Positions 6,051-11,949 of a stretch of 11,949 nucleotides of DNA are shown piece by piece. Origin of the DNA: Nitrososphaera sp035547955 (GTDB taxonomy: Archaea; Thermoproteota; Nitrososphaeria; Nitrososphaerales; Nitrososphaeraceae); contig DASZTR010000149.1 in NCBI GenBank assembly GCA_035547955.1, positions 1 to 11,949 on the forward strand. The letters run 5' to 3'. The translations under genes were made by a program, and so were the position numbers. The first letter of the stretch is position 1. Every line of letters begins with the position of its first letter. Below the pieces are notes generated by a model. It did not search any database. It was not told where the DNA came from and was given only the letters and a program-made list of their open reading frames with translations.

Positions 6051-6365
6051 GGAGGCAGTCCACCGGTACCACCGTTGGCAAAAGGCCCCATTTCAAGCCC
6101 TGCGAGATCCACCACGTAGACGTGCTAGCATGGCTACGCCGCCTTAGGGTTGCTCCCTCCCGGACCTCACCCATTTCGACGATGCGCAGTCGACGCCGCG
6201 CCTTCGCGCAGATCGCTGCTCATAACCATCCGACACGGCGTGATTTCATTTCCGCAAGGCAAGCGGGTACCTCCTCCCAGCGGATTTACCCGGCAGTTGC
6301 TGGTCCTGGCGTAAAGCCGATTTCCAGTATGGGGTACGGCTAGCACCCCGACCCTACCTGCCTCC
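6051..6365 (-). ncRNA. ffs: Signal recognition particle RNA (archaeal 7S / SRP RNA)
   Basis: This RNA is the scaffold of the signal recognition particle, binding SRP54 and SRP19 to target nascent membrane and secreted proteins. On the minus strand the helix 8 core reads GAGGTCCGGGAGGGAGCAACC (within about 6147-6170), the universally conserved SRP54-binding motif. The helix 6 tip is GCGC-GAAG-GCGC (about 6198-6209), matching the GNAR tetraloop recognised by SRP19. The 5' end GGAGGCAG (6365-6358) pairs with the 3' end CTGCCTCC (6058-6051), closing the long archaeal helix and setting the ends to within a few bases. Length is about 315 nt, normal for archaea. A TATA-like element lies about 27 bases upstream and a pyrimidine tract follows the 3' end. 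Long ORFs across this interval on either strand are spurious. Confidence 0.95.
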
Positions 6366-6387
6366 ACAATGCCTGTACAAAATTCAG

Positions 6388-6396
6388 TATATTATA
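6388..6396 (-). promoter_or_regulatory. TATA box of the SRP RNA gene
   Basis: On the minus strand TATAATATA is centred about 27 bases before the predicted RNA 5' end at 6365. A second TATAAAG-like element lies just upstream (to about 6403). Both are within the 68-base gap to the ttuA-like gene. Confidence 0.55.
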
Positions 6397-6433
6397 CTTT
6401 ATACCGCCGTCACCACAGTCGGCAATATGTGGT

Positions 6434-7390
6434 TTATCGCGACGCCGGCCTGAGCAGATTCCTTGTCTTGCATACAGAGCAGACGTCTCTTGTGGAATCC
6501 CTCCCACACAGCGTGCATTTCCAATCGCCCCTCGGCCCTGTAAATGACGAGCGCAGCCTCTCTGATACCTTCATCATCGACGCGTACGCATTGTTCTTTA
6601 TTCCGGGGTGTTCGCCTTCCATCTTGTTGAAAAACTCGCGCAGGTCTGTGCGTATGCTCTCGTTCATGTATGGGCACTCCTCTGACTGGAACGGTATTTC
6701 GCGCTGCAATGCGTAAAACGCTATCTCATGTTCATACAGTTCCACGAATGGCTTGATCTTTTTCATGCCGCCTGCGTACTCTACCGGCTCCGGGTATATC
6801 CAGCCGATGCGCTCGATGTCGCCGGCGAGTAAATTTATCATAAACGTCTGCAGCTGGTCGTCCATGTTGTGCGCAGTAGCCACTACGTCTGCGCCCACGC
6901 TTTCTGCAGCCAGGTCGATGGCCCTGCGCCTGAACGTACCGCATATAGAGCAGGACGACATCTTTTTCTCTGGCGGCCGCAGCACCATCGCCTCGTCCAT
7001 AGACACACCAAAGAGGTCGCTGTAGCTAACAATCTTGCTCTGCACGCCGAGTTGAGAGCAAAAATTCTTGACGATTTCGAGCGACTCGTCACGGTAGCCC
7101 TTTATCCCCTCGTCAATCGTGACAGCGATCAGGTCATCTTTGGACCTGTTGTGGCTCTCAAAAATCCTTTTCATGACGAATAACAACGATAGGCTGTCCT
7201 TGCCACCTGACACGCCGATTGCGACCCGCTCGCCATATTTCTTTAACATCGAGTACTTGGACATCGACCTTGCGGCCTTGTCCTCGATGGACTGCACGAA
7301 GCATTTTTTGCACAGAGACTCGCCAGAGTAGGCGCGAAAATACACGGAAGGTTCCTTGTGGCACTTGCTGCAGGAGGGGGAGGCGTGCAT
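6434..7390 (-). CDS. ttuA: tRNA 2-thiolation enzyme, TtuA/Ncs6 (CTU1) family
   Basis: This ATP-dependent enzyme adenylates and thiolates a tRNA uridine, either U34 (Ncs6 type) or U54 (TtuA type), taking sulfur from a ubiquitin-like carrier. From the ATG at 7390 the protein has 318 residues, normal for the family. It has an N-terminal zinc finger (C7-x2-C10, C27-x2-C30), the PP-loop SGGKDS (61-66), Cys expected to hold a [4Fe-4S] cluster (C147-x2-C150 and C239 in EECPYM), the ATAHNMDDQ motif (171-179), and a C-terminal zinc finger (C292-x2-C295, C304-x2-C307). A GTG at 7477 would extend it by 29 residues, overlapping the zinc-ribbon gene by 37 bases. That extension looks unlike the family, so the ATG is preferred. 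Which uridine is the substrate cannot be told from sequence alone. Confidence 0.92.
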   Translation of the reverse strand: MHASPSCSKCHKEPSVYFRAYSGESLCKKCFVQSIEDKAARSMSKYSMLKKYGERVAIGVSGGKDSLSLLFVMKRIFESHNRSKDDLIAVTIDEGIKGYRDESLEIVKNFCSQLGVQSKIVSYSDLFGVSMDEAMVLRPPEKKMSSCSICGTFRRRAIDLAAESVGADVVATAHNMDDQLQTFMINLLAGDIERIGWIYPEPVEYAGGMKKIKPFVELYEHEIAFYALQREIPFQSEECPYMNESIRTDLREFFNKMEGEHPGIKNNAYASMMKVSERLRSSFTGPRGDWKCTLCGRDSTRDVCSVCKTRNLLRPASR

Positions 7391-7440
7391 CACGACGCCT
7401 GCTGGAGAACCTGCAAGGGATATTAATTGTTCTGGGGGAT

Positions 7441-7731
7441 CTATTTCTGCTGCTTGTCCTTCTTGGAAGACTGCCACCAGTCGATGTAGTCGTCATGCCT
7501 CTTTTGGCGCTTGTCCTCTTTTCTGGCATCGGCCTTATCACGCAGCTCGTCTATCTTTTCTCTCGAAGCAAACAGGCCACAGCTCTTACAGACAAAGTTC
7601 TTGCTGGAGAGGTCAAACTTTAGCTCGCCTCCACACTCGGGACAGTAACTGACCAATATATGATCCCGTTTCCATGCGCAAATAAAAGGTTTATTCAGGT
7701 CGTAGGCCGGCGCACGGACTTGGGTCGTCAT
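7441..7731 (-). CDS. Small zinc-ribbon protein, function unknown
   Basis: This 96-residue protein starts at the ATG at 7731-7729. It has a clear zinc ribbon: C30-P-E-C33-GGEL and C48-K-S-C51-G, preceded by an aromatic N-terminus (FICAWKRDHILVSY). The C-terminal 40 residues are highly charged (KIDELRDKADARKEDKRQKR) and probably helical, ending KKDKQQK, suggesting nucleic-acid or ribosome contact. It lies 50 bases upstream of the TtuA-like gene on the same strand and is probably co-transcribed, which makes a role near tRNA thiolation or sulfur transfer possible. That is guilt by association only. I do not recognise a named family. No convincing TATA box precedes it, so it may also be reached by read-through from the aconitase X genes. 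Confidence 0.75.
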   Translation of the reverse strand: MTTQVRAPAYDLNKPFICAWKRDHILVSYCPECGGELKFDLSSKNFVCKSCGLFASREKIDELRDKADARKEDKRQKRHDDYIDWWQSSKKDKQQK

Positions 7732-7800
7732 TCCGCAGGCTAGCCGCGGTCGGTTCGCCCGTCTTGAGTGCCGTGCACCGAGCGTGTTATTCTGCGCGTA

Positions 7801-7812
7801 GAAAAAGATTAA
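7801..7812 (-). terminator. T-run after the aconitase X small-subunit gene
   Basis: On the minus strand CTTTTTC (in TTTAATCTTTTTC) lies about 20 bases past the stop codon at 7830, a plausible intrinsic archaeal terminator. Whether it separates the dehydratase pair from the zinc-ribbon/ttuA pair is not decided by sequence. Confidence 0.4.
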
Positions 7813-7813
7813 A

Positions 7814-7830
7814 CTGTTGCTATCGTCTCT
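7814..7830. repeat. 17-bp exact repeat, copy B
   Basis: This is identical to 4085-4101 in the same orientation. This copy begins at the last base of the aconitase X small-subunit stop codon and runs into its 3' untranslated region. Confidence 0.7.
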
Positions 7831-8285
7831 TATTCTTCTTCATTTGAAATTGTTATTATCCTGCCTGCGTCAGCGTCCACCTTGATTCTGGAGCCAGGCT
7901 TGACCAGCGACGATAACGTCCCTTTTCCTGCTGCACCAGCCATCATCCTCATCATCTCTTCTGGTATGTCGACCACCGGTATGTTGGCTATTGCGCAGCC
8001 GGAAGCGGTAGTGATGTCTGCCTTGATGCACACTATGGCGCTTGGCGCCGTGCGCGCTTCTTTGAGCGAATAAAAGACATATGCGCCTACGCTGCTCCCG
8101 ATTGCGTTTGGGAACACCAAGACCGCGTCCTTGAGCGACCTCCCGTAGAGCTCATGCTTTGGGTCCGTTATCTTGCCACTCTTGGCGTCAACCATCGCGA
8201 GAAAGTTTATCGGCTGCAGGCTGACAAGCGCCTTACCTTCGCCCTTGCCACCGACTATCCTCCGGCACCCCTCTAATATCGACAT
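7830..8285 (-). CDS. Phosphomevalonate dehydratase (aconitase X) small subunit, DUF126
   Basis: With the large subunit this forms the iron-sulfur enzyme that dehydrates mevalonate 5-phosphate to trans-anhydromevalonate 5-phosphate, the entry to the archaeal mevalonate branch that makes isoprenoid lipids. The protein has 151 residues, usual for the small subunit, and resembles the swivelling domain of aconitases. The hallmark GSSVGAYVFY (about 67-76) carries the loop expected to provide a catalytic Ser. CRRIVGGKGEGKALV at the N-terminus and PVVDIP before the end are also typical. The start is the ATG at 8285-8283, sharing one base with the large-subunit stop (TAATG), so the two are translationally coupled. 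The open frame extends upstream to 8447, but that part overlaps the large subunit and is not real. Confidence 0.9.
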   Translation of the reverse strand: MSILEGCRRIVGGKGEGKALVSLQPINFLAMVDAKSGKITDPKHELYGRSLKDAVLVFPNAIGSSVGAYVFYSLKEARTAPSAIVCIKADITTASGCAIANIPVVDIPEEMMRMMAGAAGKGTLSSLVKPGSRIKVDADAGRIITISNEEE

Positions 8286-9457
8286 TATTTCGTCGCGTAC
8301 TCCTTTACTATCGTTTTTATGTCCTTCAAGGCGACCTGGACCTTGTTGGAGCTGTTCATGTAATACGCCGCCTTGACGCTGCTCGTCACCACGGAATCGT
8401 ACTTGTCTTTGTCGACGTAAGGGGTCAGGCACGTGCAAGAATCGCACATGAACTCGCCCCCTGCCTTTTCAATCTGACCTGTCAGGCCGATCTTGGTCGC
8501 CTGGTTGTGTATAGCACGTGAGCAAAATATCATACAGCGGCGGTCAAATTTCTTGCCCTCTGTCAGCATGGCGAGCGTGGCGAGCTCTTCAAGCCCGAGC
8601 TGGGGGCTACCGAGGGTTATGATGTCCCCGTCCTCTGCCGTGTTTAATTCGTCCCTTACCCTCGTTGCTTCCTCCTTGCCAAAAGCTATCTTCTCGCCGC
8701 CGGCTGAATCTCCAAGCGAGAACATGCCGCAAGAACCCGATGTGCCGATACCTGCTGAAAGCGCCTTTGCCTGCGGCCTGCCTATCGATGTGCCGATGCC
8801 AGCAAGGGCGACACTGCTATCTTTGACCGATTTGCCTGCAAAATACCCTAGCAGGCCGTAATCAAGCTCGCTTTCAAACGATAATGATGAACCTCTTGTT
8901 GTCTTGATTGTTATCTTGGGGTTCCTTGCCTCGTCAAGGCGCAGGTCGGAAAGTGGCGCCTTGCCCGTGACAGAGCTTGCAAGGGCCGAAAGCGCGCTTT
9001 CCTTGTTGGTGCGCAACCCAAGGAGCGAATTTGAAAACACGGCCGCGTTGCTCTCTGCAAAGCTTACCGCGGTGCCCTTTTCTGGGATGTCAAAAACTTC
9101 GTAAGGGGTGCACGTAAATGATGGCGTGACTCCCATCCGCTCGTACGAGCGCATTATGCTTGCCTGACTTTCGATGAATCTCCTAGGTAGCTGCTCCGGC
9201 CTGTTTCTGTCATAGCCCATCGGGTTTACGGTGGTCTTGATTGCGATCCTTGCGCCTTCGCTGAACTTTTCAAGGAATCGCACGCCCGCGTCGCCGATGG
9301 TGTTGTAGTTGACGCCAGAGACGTGGGCCCACTTTATGGGCACCAGCCTTTTTGCGCCTGTAGCCTCGCCAATGGCTGAAAGAATGCGGTACGCTTGGGC
9401 AAGCACCTCTCCCTCTTCTCCTGCAAGCGCCCTCTCTTCCTCCTTTGTCAGCTCCAC
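8285..9457 (-). CDS. Phosphomevalonate dehydratase (aconitase X) large subunit
   Basis: This catalytic subunit partners the DUF126 protein encoded just downstream. From the GTG at 9457 it has 390 residues, about the expected size, and begins VELTKEEERALAGEEGE, as do family members. RLVPIKWAHVSGVNYNTIGD (from about 37) and FTCTPYE with C116 are typical. Later motifs are unusual: the region expected to read like MFHVxGxTPE is GMFSLGDSAGG (about 244-254), the expected GCPH is G-S-P-Q (283-286), and the C-terminal Cys motif is CDSCTC (338-343). Several other Cys are present (243, 308, 312). The frame continues upstream to 9559, but those 34 residues lack family resemblance and overlap the nth start. 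A TATA-like element 26 bases before the GTG supports a leaderless start. Confidence 0.88.
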   Translation of the reverse strand: MELTKEEERALAGEEGEVLAQAYRILSAIGEATGAKRLVPIKWAHVSGVNYNTIGDAGVRFLEKFSEGARIAIKTTVNPMGYDRNRPEQLPRRFIESQASIMRSYERMGVTPSFTCTPYEVFDIPEKGTAVSFAESNAAVFSNSLLGLRTNKESALSALASSVTGKAPLSDLRLDEARNPKITIKTTRGSSLSFESELDYGLLGYFAGKSVKDSSVALAGIGTSIGRPQAKALSAGIGTSGSCGMFSLGDSAGGEKIAFGKEEATRVRDELNTAEDGDIITLGSPQLGLEELATLAMLTEGKKFDRRCMIFCSRAIHNQATKIGLTGQIEKAGGEFMCDSCTCLTPYVDKDKYDSVVTSSVKAAYYMNSSNKVQVALKDIKTIVKEYATK

Positions 9458-9478
9458 GAAAGCATCTCGACAAACAGA

Positions 9479-9487
9479 GTATAATAA
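9479..9487. promoter_or_regulatory. Shared TATA-like element between divergent acnX and nth genes
   Basis: GTATAATAA (plus) or TTATTATAC (minus) lies in the 54-base gap between the two start codons. Its centre is about 26 bases from the acnX GTG at 9457 and about 29 bases from the nth TTG at 9512. Both distances fit leaderless or nearly leaderless transcripts. It is the only TATA-like stretch that I see in the gap, apart from a weaker ATATT beside it (9490-9494). Confidence 0.5.
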
Positions 9488-9511
9488 CCATATTGCAGCA
9501 AGGGTTAATGC

Positions 9512-10270
9512 TTGCCAGAAAAGACGACGAAGAAAATCCCGGTGAGCGAGATACTCCACCGGATGGATACATCGCTCAACCGAGAAAAGCCCCCGCGCCT
9601 AACAGCCCTCCGCAGCCTGCAGCAGGAGGAGCAGGGCGACCCCTTCAAGATACTGATAGGCACGATACTGTCTGCACGGTCACGGGACGAAATTACCACG
9701 AAGGTAGTCAACAAGCTGTTTGCAGCCTACAGGACGCCGGCGGAGCTCGCCTCTGCCGACATACGCGACATTAAAGATTTGATACACAGCATAGGTTTTT
9801 ACAACGTCAAGGCGGAAAGGATAAAGAATGTCGCGCATGCGATAGTTGAAAAATTCGGCGGCAAGGTGCCTTCAGACCTTGACAAGTTGCTGGAGCTCCC
9901 TGGCGTTGGCAGAAAGACCGCAAACTGCGTTCTCGTCTACGCATTTGACGAGCCGGCGATCCCGGTCGACATACATGTGTACCGCATATCGAACCGCCTC
10001 GGGCTTGTAAAAACAAAGACCCCTGAAAAGACCGAGGAGGAGTTGAGCAAGATAATAGACCGGAGGCTGTGGACAAAAGTAAACGATACTTTTGTCATGT
10101 ATGGCCAGAACATCTGCCTGCCAGTCAAGCCAAACTGCCACGTATGCGACCTGAAAGGCATCTGCTGTTATTATTATGATAACTTTGTCGCTGCTACCGC
10201 TACCTCTGTCAAGGAGTCCTCTTTTTCTTGTACAAAAGGACGCCCATCAGCACGCCGACGCCGATCATGA
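9512..10270 (+). CDS. nth: Endonuclease III (DNA glycosylase/AP lyase)
   Basis: This base-excision repair enzyme removes oxidised pyrimidines and cleaves at the abasic site. The helix-hairpin-helix LPGVGRKTA (129-137) contains the catalytic Lys (135), and the catalytic Asp (153) lies in VDIHV, where VDTHV is usual. The [4Fe-4S] loop is intact: C202-x6-C209-x2-C212-x5-C218. PFKILIGTILSARSRDE (44-60) matches the N-terminal helix region. The 252 residues exceed the usual 210-220, partly from a 34-residue tail after the last Cys that ends in SARRRRS and overlaps the opposite-strand gene. The start is uncertain: TTG at 9512 is the first available after an in-frame stop, with GTG at 9542 and ATG at 9563 as alternatives. 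The later starts would give a more normal N-terminus. Confidence 0.92.
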   Translation: MPEKTTKKIPVSEILHRMDTSLNREKPPRLTALRSLQQEEQGDPFKILIGTILSARSRDEITTKVVNKLFAAYRTPAELASADIRDIKDLIHSIGFYNVKAERIKNVAHAIVEKFGGKVPSDLDKLLELPGVGRKTANCVLVYAFDEPAIPVDIHVYRISNRLGLVKTKTPEKTEEELSKIIDRRLWTKVNDTFVMYGQNICLPVKPNCHVCDLKGICCYYYDNFVAATATSVKESSFSCTKGRPSARRRRS

Positions 10271-10907
10271 CTGCCGCCGGTACGTAGTATGTAGGGCTGT
10301 CTGCGAGGTTCCCGTATAGGATGGTCAGGCCCAAAGTGCCTGCGGTCGCGCTCGGCGGAGCCGTCGCCTCGTCCTTGCCGTAAACCTCTATGGATGCGGG
10401 GTCAAACCCCTGTATGTCGAGCCTGTCTACCGCTATCCTCTGGCCATCTGTGACTGAAAGCCCACTGTTGTCGGCGTTGGTCACTGTGACAAGCTCCTTG
10501 TCAACCCATTGACCTGTATCGAGTATCTGGTAGCCAGTTTGTGGCACATTGACAGCGACTACAAATTTTTTCTGCGCGCCGTCCCCGTACAGGAAAAGCT
10601 GGATGTACTTAGTGCTCGGAGGCGCCTCCTTTATCGTTATCACCACCTTCGAGTCGTTCCCTGGGGCGTACACGAGCTTGTCGTCTATAGTGAATATCCA
10701 GTTTTGGCCCTTTGACTGGTCGTACTTGTAGACATATGGGTTGCGGTTGTCGCGGTTTGCGGCCTGGTACGGGATTACAAAGCTCTCGTCTTTTGACGTT
10801 TTTACGACGTCAATTGGCTTGATGGCCTCTTGCGCAAGCGCGTGGAGTGGGACAAGCGCAACGACGACAAGTCCAAATATTGCCAAGGCCGGACGCAAAA
10901 GCCGCAT
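10209..10907 (-). CDS. Secreted protein with C-terminal membrane anchor, function unknown
   Basis: This 232-residue protein starts at the ATG at 10907. A signal peptide is evident (basic MRLLR, hydrophobic core, ending PLHALAQ at about 26). The middle (about 30-190) looks rich in beta strands (VVITIKEAPPSTKYIQLFLYG, KKFVVAVNVPQTGYQIL), probably an extracellular beta-sandwich. A second hydrophobic segment (about 206-226, YYVPAAVMIGVGVLMGVLLY) followed by KKKRTP anchors the C-terminus with its basic end inside, a type I topology. I do not recognise the family. The open frame continues upstream to 10973, but the signal peptide and a TATA-like element at 10934-10940 support the start given. The 3' end overlaps the nth 3' end by 62 bases. 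Confidence 0.78.
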   Translation of the reverse strand: MRLLRPALAIFGLVVVALVPLHALAQEAIKPIDVVKTSKDESFVIPYQAANRDNRNPYVYKYDQSKGQNWIFTIDDKLVYAPGNDSKVVITIKEAPPSTKYIQLFLYGDGAQKKFVVAVNVPQTGYQILDTGQWVDKELVTVTNADNSGLSVTDGQRIAVDRLDIQGFDPASIEVYGKDEATAPPSATAGTLGLTILYGNLADSPTYYVPAAVMIGVGVLMGVLLYKKKRTP

Positions 10908-10933
10908 TTCGGATAGAGATATACTGCAAGGCA

Positions 10934-10940
10934 ATATATA
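10934..10940 (-). promoter_or_regulatory. TATA box of the membrane-anchored protein gene
   Basis: ATATATA is centred 30 bases upstream of the ATG at 10907, consistent with a leader of only a few bases. Confidence 0.5.
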
Positions 10941-10994
10941 CGACTCGCAGGCGCTGCTTCGCCCACCGCACATCGGCTATTGACGCATTTTGGG

Positions 10995-11024
10995 CAGGAA
11001 CGGCTGTTTCAGGGGTTCCTGAAA
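10995..11024. repeat. Two overlapping inverted repeats in a divergent promoter region
   Basis: CAGGAAC at 10995-11001 pairs with GTTCCTG at 11015-11021. Overlapping it, TTTCAGG (11007-11013) pairs with CCTGAAA (11018-11024) around a GGTT loop. Both have seven perfect base pairs and share the CCTG half. The nested layout, 32-61 bases before the next start codon, suggests an operator. Confidence 0.45.
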
Positions 11025-11030
11025 TAAGCG

Positions 11031-11051
11031 CCTGCCCTATAATCTGGCAGG
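11031..11051. repeat. Inverted repeat CCTGCC/GGCAGG just before the start codon
   Basis: CCTGCC (11031-11036) pairs perfectly with GGCAGG (11046-11051) across nine bases that read CTATAATCT. The right arm overlaps a GGAG Shine-Dalgarno-like sequence (11050-11053) three bases before the ATG at 11056, so a hairpin here would mask it. Confidence 0.4.
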
Positions 11052-11055
11052 AGAA

Positions 11056-11949
11056 ATGATTGTGGGAGGGGTAACAGAGCTAGCATTAGCAATAGTTGCA
11101 GTATTGTCTTTTGCGGCTCTATTGCTCACTGCTGCAATGGTCCTCCCCGCGGCATACGGCCAGCAGTCACCCTCCTCCTCATCTTCTTCTTCCCTCTCTT
11201 CCATTTACGTCACCACAAACAAGAGCGTCTATAATTCCAATGACCGCGTCATCGTAGCTGGTACTATCGATCTTAGTGATGATAGTAGTAGCAATAACGA
11301 CAACAATAACAGTAATAATAATGACAACAAAGCAAATTTTGTGACAGTTCGAGTGGCAGAGGACGATGACGATGCTACTGGCGCCACTTGCGGCCAGCAG
11401 TTTATCCGGGTAGACAGAGACGGCTCTTTTATCTCTCGGCCTCTGAAGATGGATTGCGGACCCGGCAACTATACCGTGACAGCAACCTATGGTGCCCAGA
11501 CGGCTACCGTCAACTTTCGCATAGCCGGCGACGAAGAGGAGACGGCTGCTGCACAGAGCAATGACCTTGCCCAGATACGCGACTCTGTAGAGCAGGCTAG
11601 GGATGAAGTCAGCGCCAGGATAAAAGAGCTCGTGCAGGCCAACATCACCGTCCTGCCTGCGCAGGCGATTGAAAAGTACCAGCTCGGCGCGTCTGAAGCT
11701 TCGCTTGCAATCCAGTTCTCAGAGTACGGCGAAGCACAAGATGCCCATACACACATGGACACAGCCCTCGCCTATTTTGCCGCAGTACAAACCCTTCTCT
11801 CACCTGAAAATTTACAGGCACTTTCGCAGCGGTCTGCAACAGTCAGCGATGTCGAGGAAATGCGCCTGGCGGCCATAAACGACAGGTACGACCGGCTGGC
11901 AGACATTTATCCTGCCCTTGCTGCACTTGCCCAAAAGAATGGCGTGTCT
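11056..11949 (+). CDS. Secreted Ig-like surface protein (3' end cut by window edge)
   Basis: I translated this frame by hand: it is open for 298 codons from the ATG at 11056 to the last base, so the C-terminus is missing. A signal peptide covers about 1-35 (hydrophobic ALAIVAVLSFAALLLTAAMV, ending AAYG/QQ). A serine run follows (41-47). SIYVTTNKSVYNSNDRVIVAGTI begins a beta-sandwich of the kind common in thaumarchaeal surface proteins, interrupted by an Asp/Ser/Asn-only stretch (about 75-92), and closing with GNYTVTATYGAQTATVNF. Cys 112 and 134 may form a disulfide. After about 160 the protein is mostly predicted helix (AQIRDSVEQARDEVSARIKELVQ onward). A GGAG just before the ATG may serve as a ribosome binding site. 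The function is probably structural or adhesive; this is inference. Confidence 0.75.
   Translation, partial: MIVGGVTELALAIVAVLSFAALLLTAAMVLPAAYGQQSPSSSSSSSLSSIYVTTNKSVYNSNDRVIVAGTIDLSDDSSSNNDNNNSNNNDNKANFVTVRVAEDDDDATGATCGQQFIRVDRDGSFISRPLKMDCGPGNYTVTATYGAQTATVNFRIAGDEEETAAAQSNDLAQIRDSVEQARDEVSARIKELVQANITVLPAQAIEKYQLGASEASLAIQFSEYGEAQDAHTHMDTALAYFAAVQTLLSPENLQALSQRSATVSDVEEMRLAAINDRYDRLADIYPALAALAQKNGVS

Noticed and set aside
5753..6343. Open reading frames of 93-120 residues on both strands across the SRP RNA gene and its flank
   Set aside because: The interval is explained by the SRP RNA helices and its spacer. The encoded peptides have no domain pattern and no start signal.
8286..8447. 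N-terminal extension of the aconitase X small subunit
   Set aside because: It would overlap the large-subunit gene by about 160 bases and does not resemble the family. The TAATG junction gives a natural start.
9458..9559. 34-residue hydrophobic N-terminal extension of the aconitase X large subunit
   Set aside because: It resembles a membrane segment, but the enzyme is cytoplasmic, the family begins at the VELTKEEE region, and the extension would overlap the nth start and the only promoter-like element.
11229..11839. Minus-strand frames (64-91 residues) at the right end
   Set aside because: The plus-strand frame from 11056 is open throughout and has a signal peptide and Ig-like pattern. The leucine-rich minus frame is just the complement of the Asn/Ser tract.
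1..11949. CRISPR array, transposase, integrase site, toxin-antitoxin or other defence locus
   Set aside because: I looked for regularly spaced repeats, terminal inverted repeats, tRNA-associated att sites and characteristic protein motifs and saw none.
1..11949. tRNA genes
   Set aside because: No GGTTCRAAT-type T-loop with a matching acceptor stem was found. The nearest match (GTTCGAGT near 11347) is inside a coding frame with no cloverleaf around it.

Overview
The window looks like a chromosomal segment of an ammonia-oxidising thaumarchaeon (Nitrososphaerota), probably a soil Nitrososphaera-type lineage. The evidence is an archaeal-type SRP RNA, an archaeal translation factor aIF1A, a Dph2 enzyme (diphthamide is absent from bacteria), an archaeal two-subunit aconitase X, a Sulfolobus-type ferredoxin, several thaumarchaeal-style secreted beta-sandwich proteins, and TATA-like elements about 25 bases upstream of many start codons. 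The assignment rests on recognising families; no search was run.

Layout, left to right. Bases 1-141 hold the start of a small Cys-rich protein on the minus strand, cut by the window edge. An AT-rich spacer of about 380 bases follows. A minus-strand pair at 526-1885 encodes a 7Fe-type ferredoxin followed by Dph2. Divergent from it is a DEAD-box RNA helicase (2092-3414) with an apparently long 5' leader. Bases 3470-6050 carry a secreted CARDB-like protein (minus), aIF1A (plus, with a clear Shine-Dalgarno), a 322-base stretch with no recognised gene, a 58-residue single-pass membrane protein (minus), and a secreted PepSY-like protein ending in a histidine-rich tail (plus). The SRP RNA gene is at 6051-6365 (minus).

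Bases 6434-9457 form a minus-strand block. In transcription order it holds the large and small subunits of phosphomevalonate dehydratase (aconitase X), which overlap by one base, then a small zinc-ribbon protein and a TtuA/Ncs6-type tRNA 2-thiolation enzyme. Diverging from this block is endonuclease III (9512-10270), which appears to share one short TATA-like element with it. The nth 3' end overlaps, tail to tail, a membrane-anchored secreted protein (10209-10907, minus). From 11056 a secreted Ig-like protein runs off the right edge.

Functionally this is mostly housekeeping: translation (aIF1A, diphthamide on aEF2, tRNA thiolation, RNA helicase), secretion (SRP RNA), lipid precursor synthesis (mevalonate branch) and DNA repair, interspersed with lineage-specific cell-surface proteins. 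I found no mobile element, CRISPR array, toxin-antitoxin or defence locus. The points most worth a second look are the ferredoxin-dph2 pairing with apparent loss of the ferredoxin's zinc site, the altered motifs in the aconitase X large subunit, the His-rich surface protein, the shared divergent promoter, and a 17-base exact repeat.
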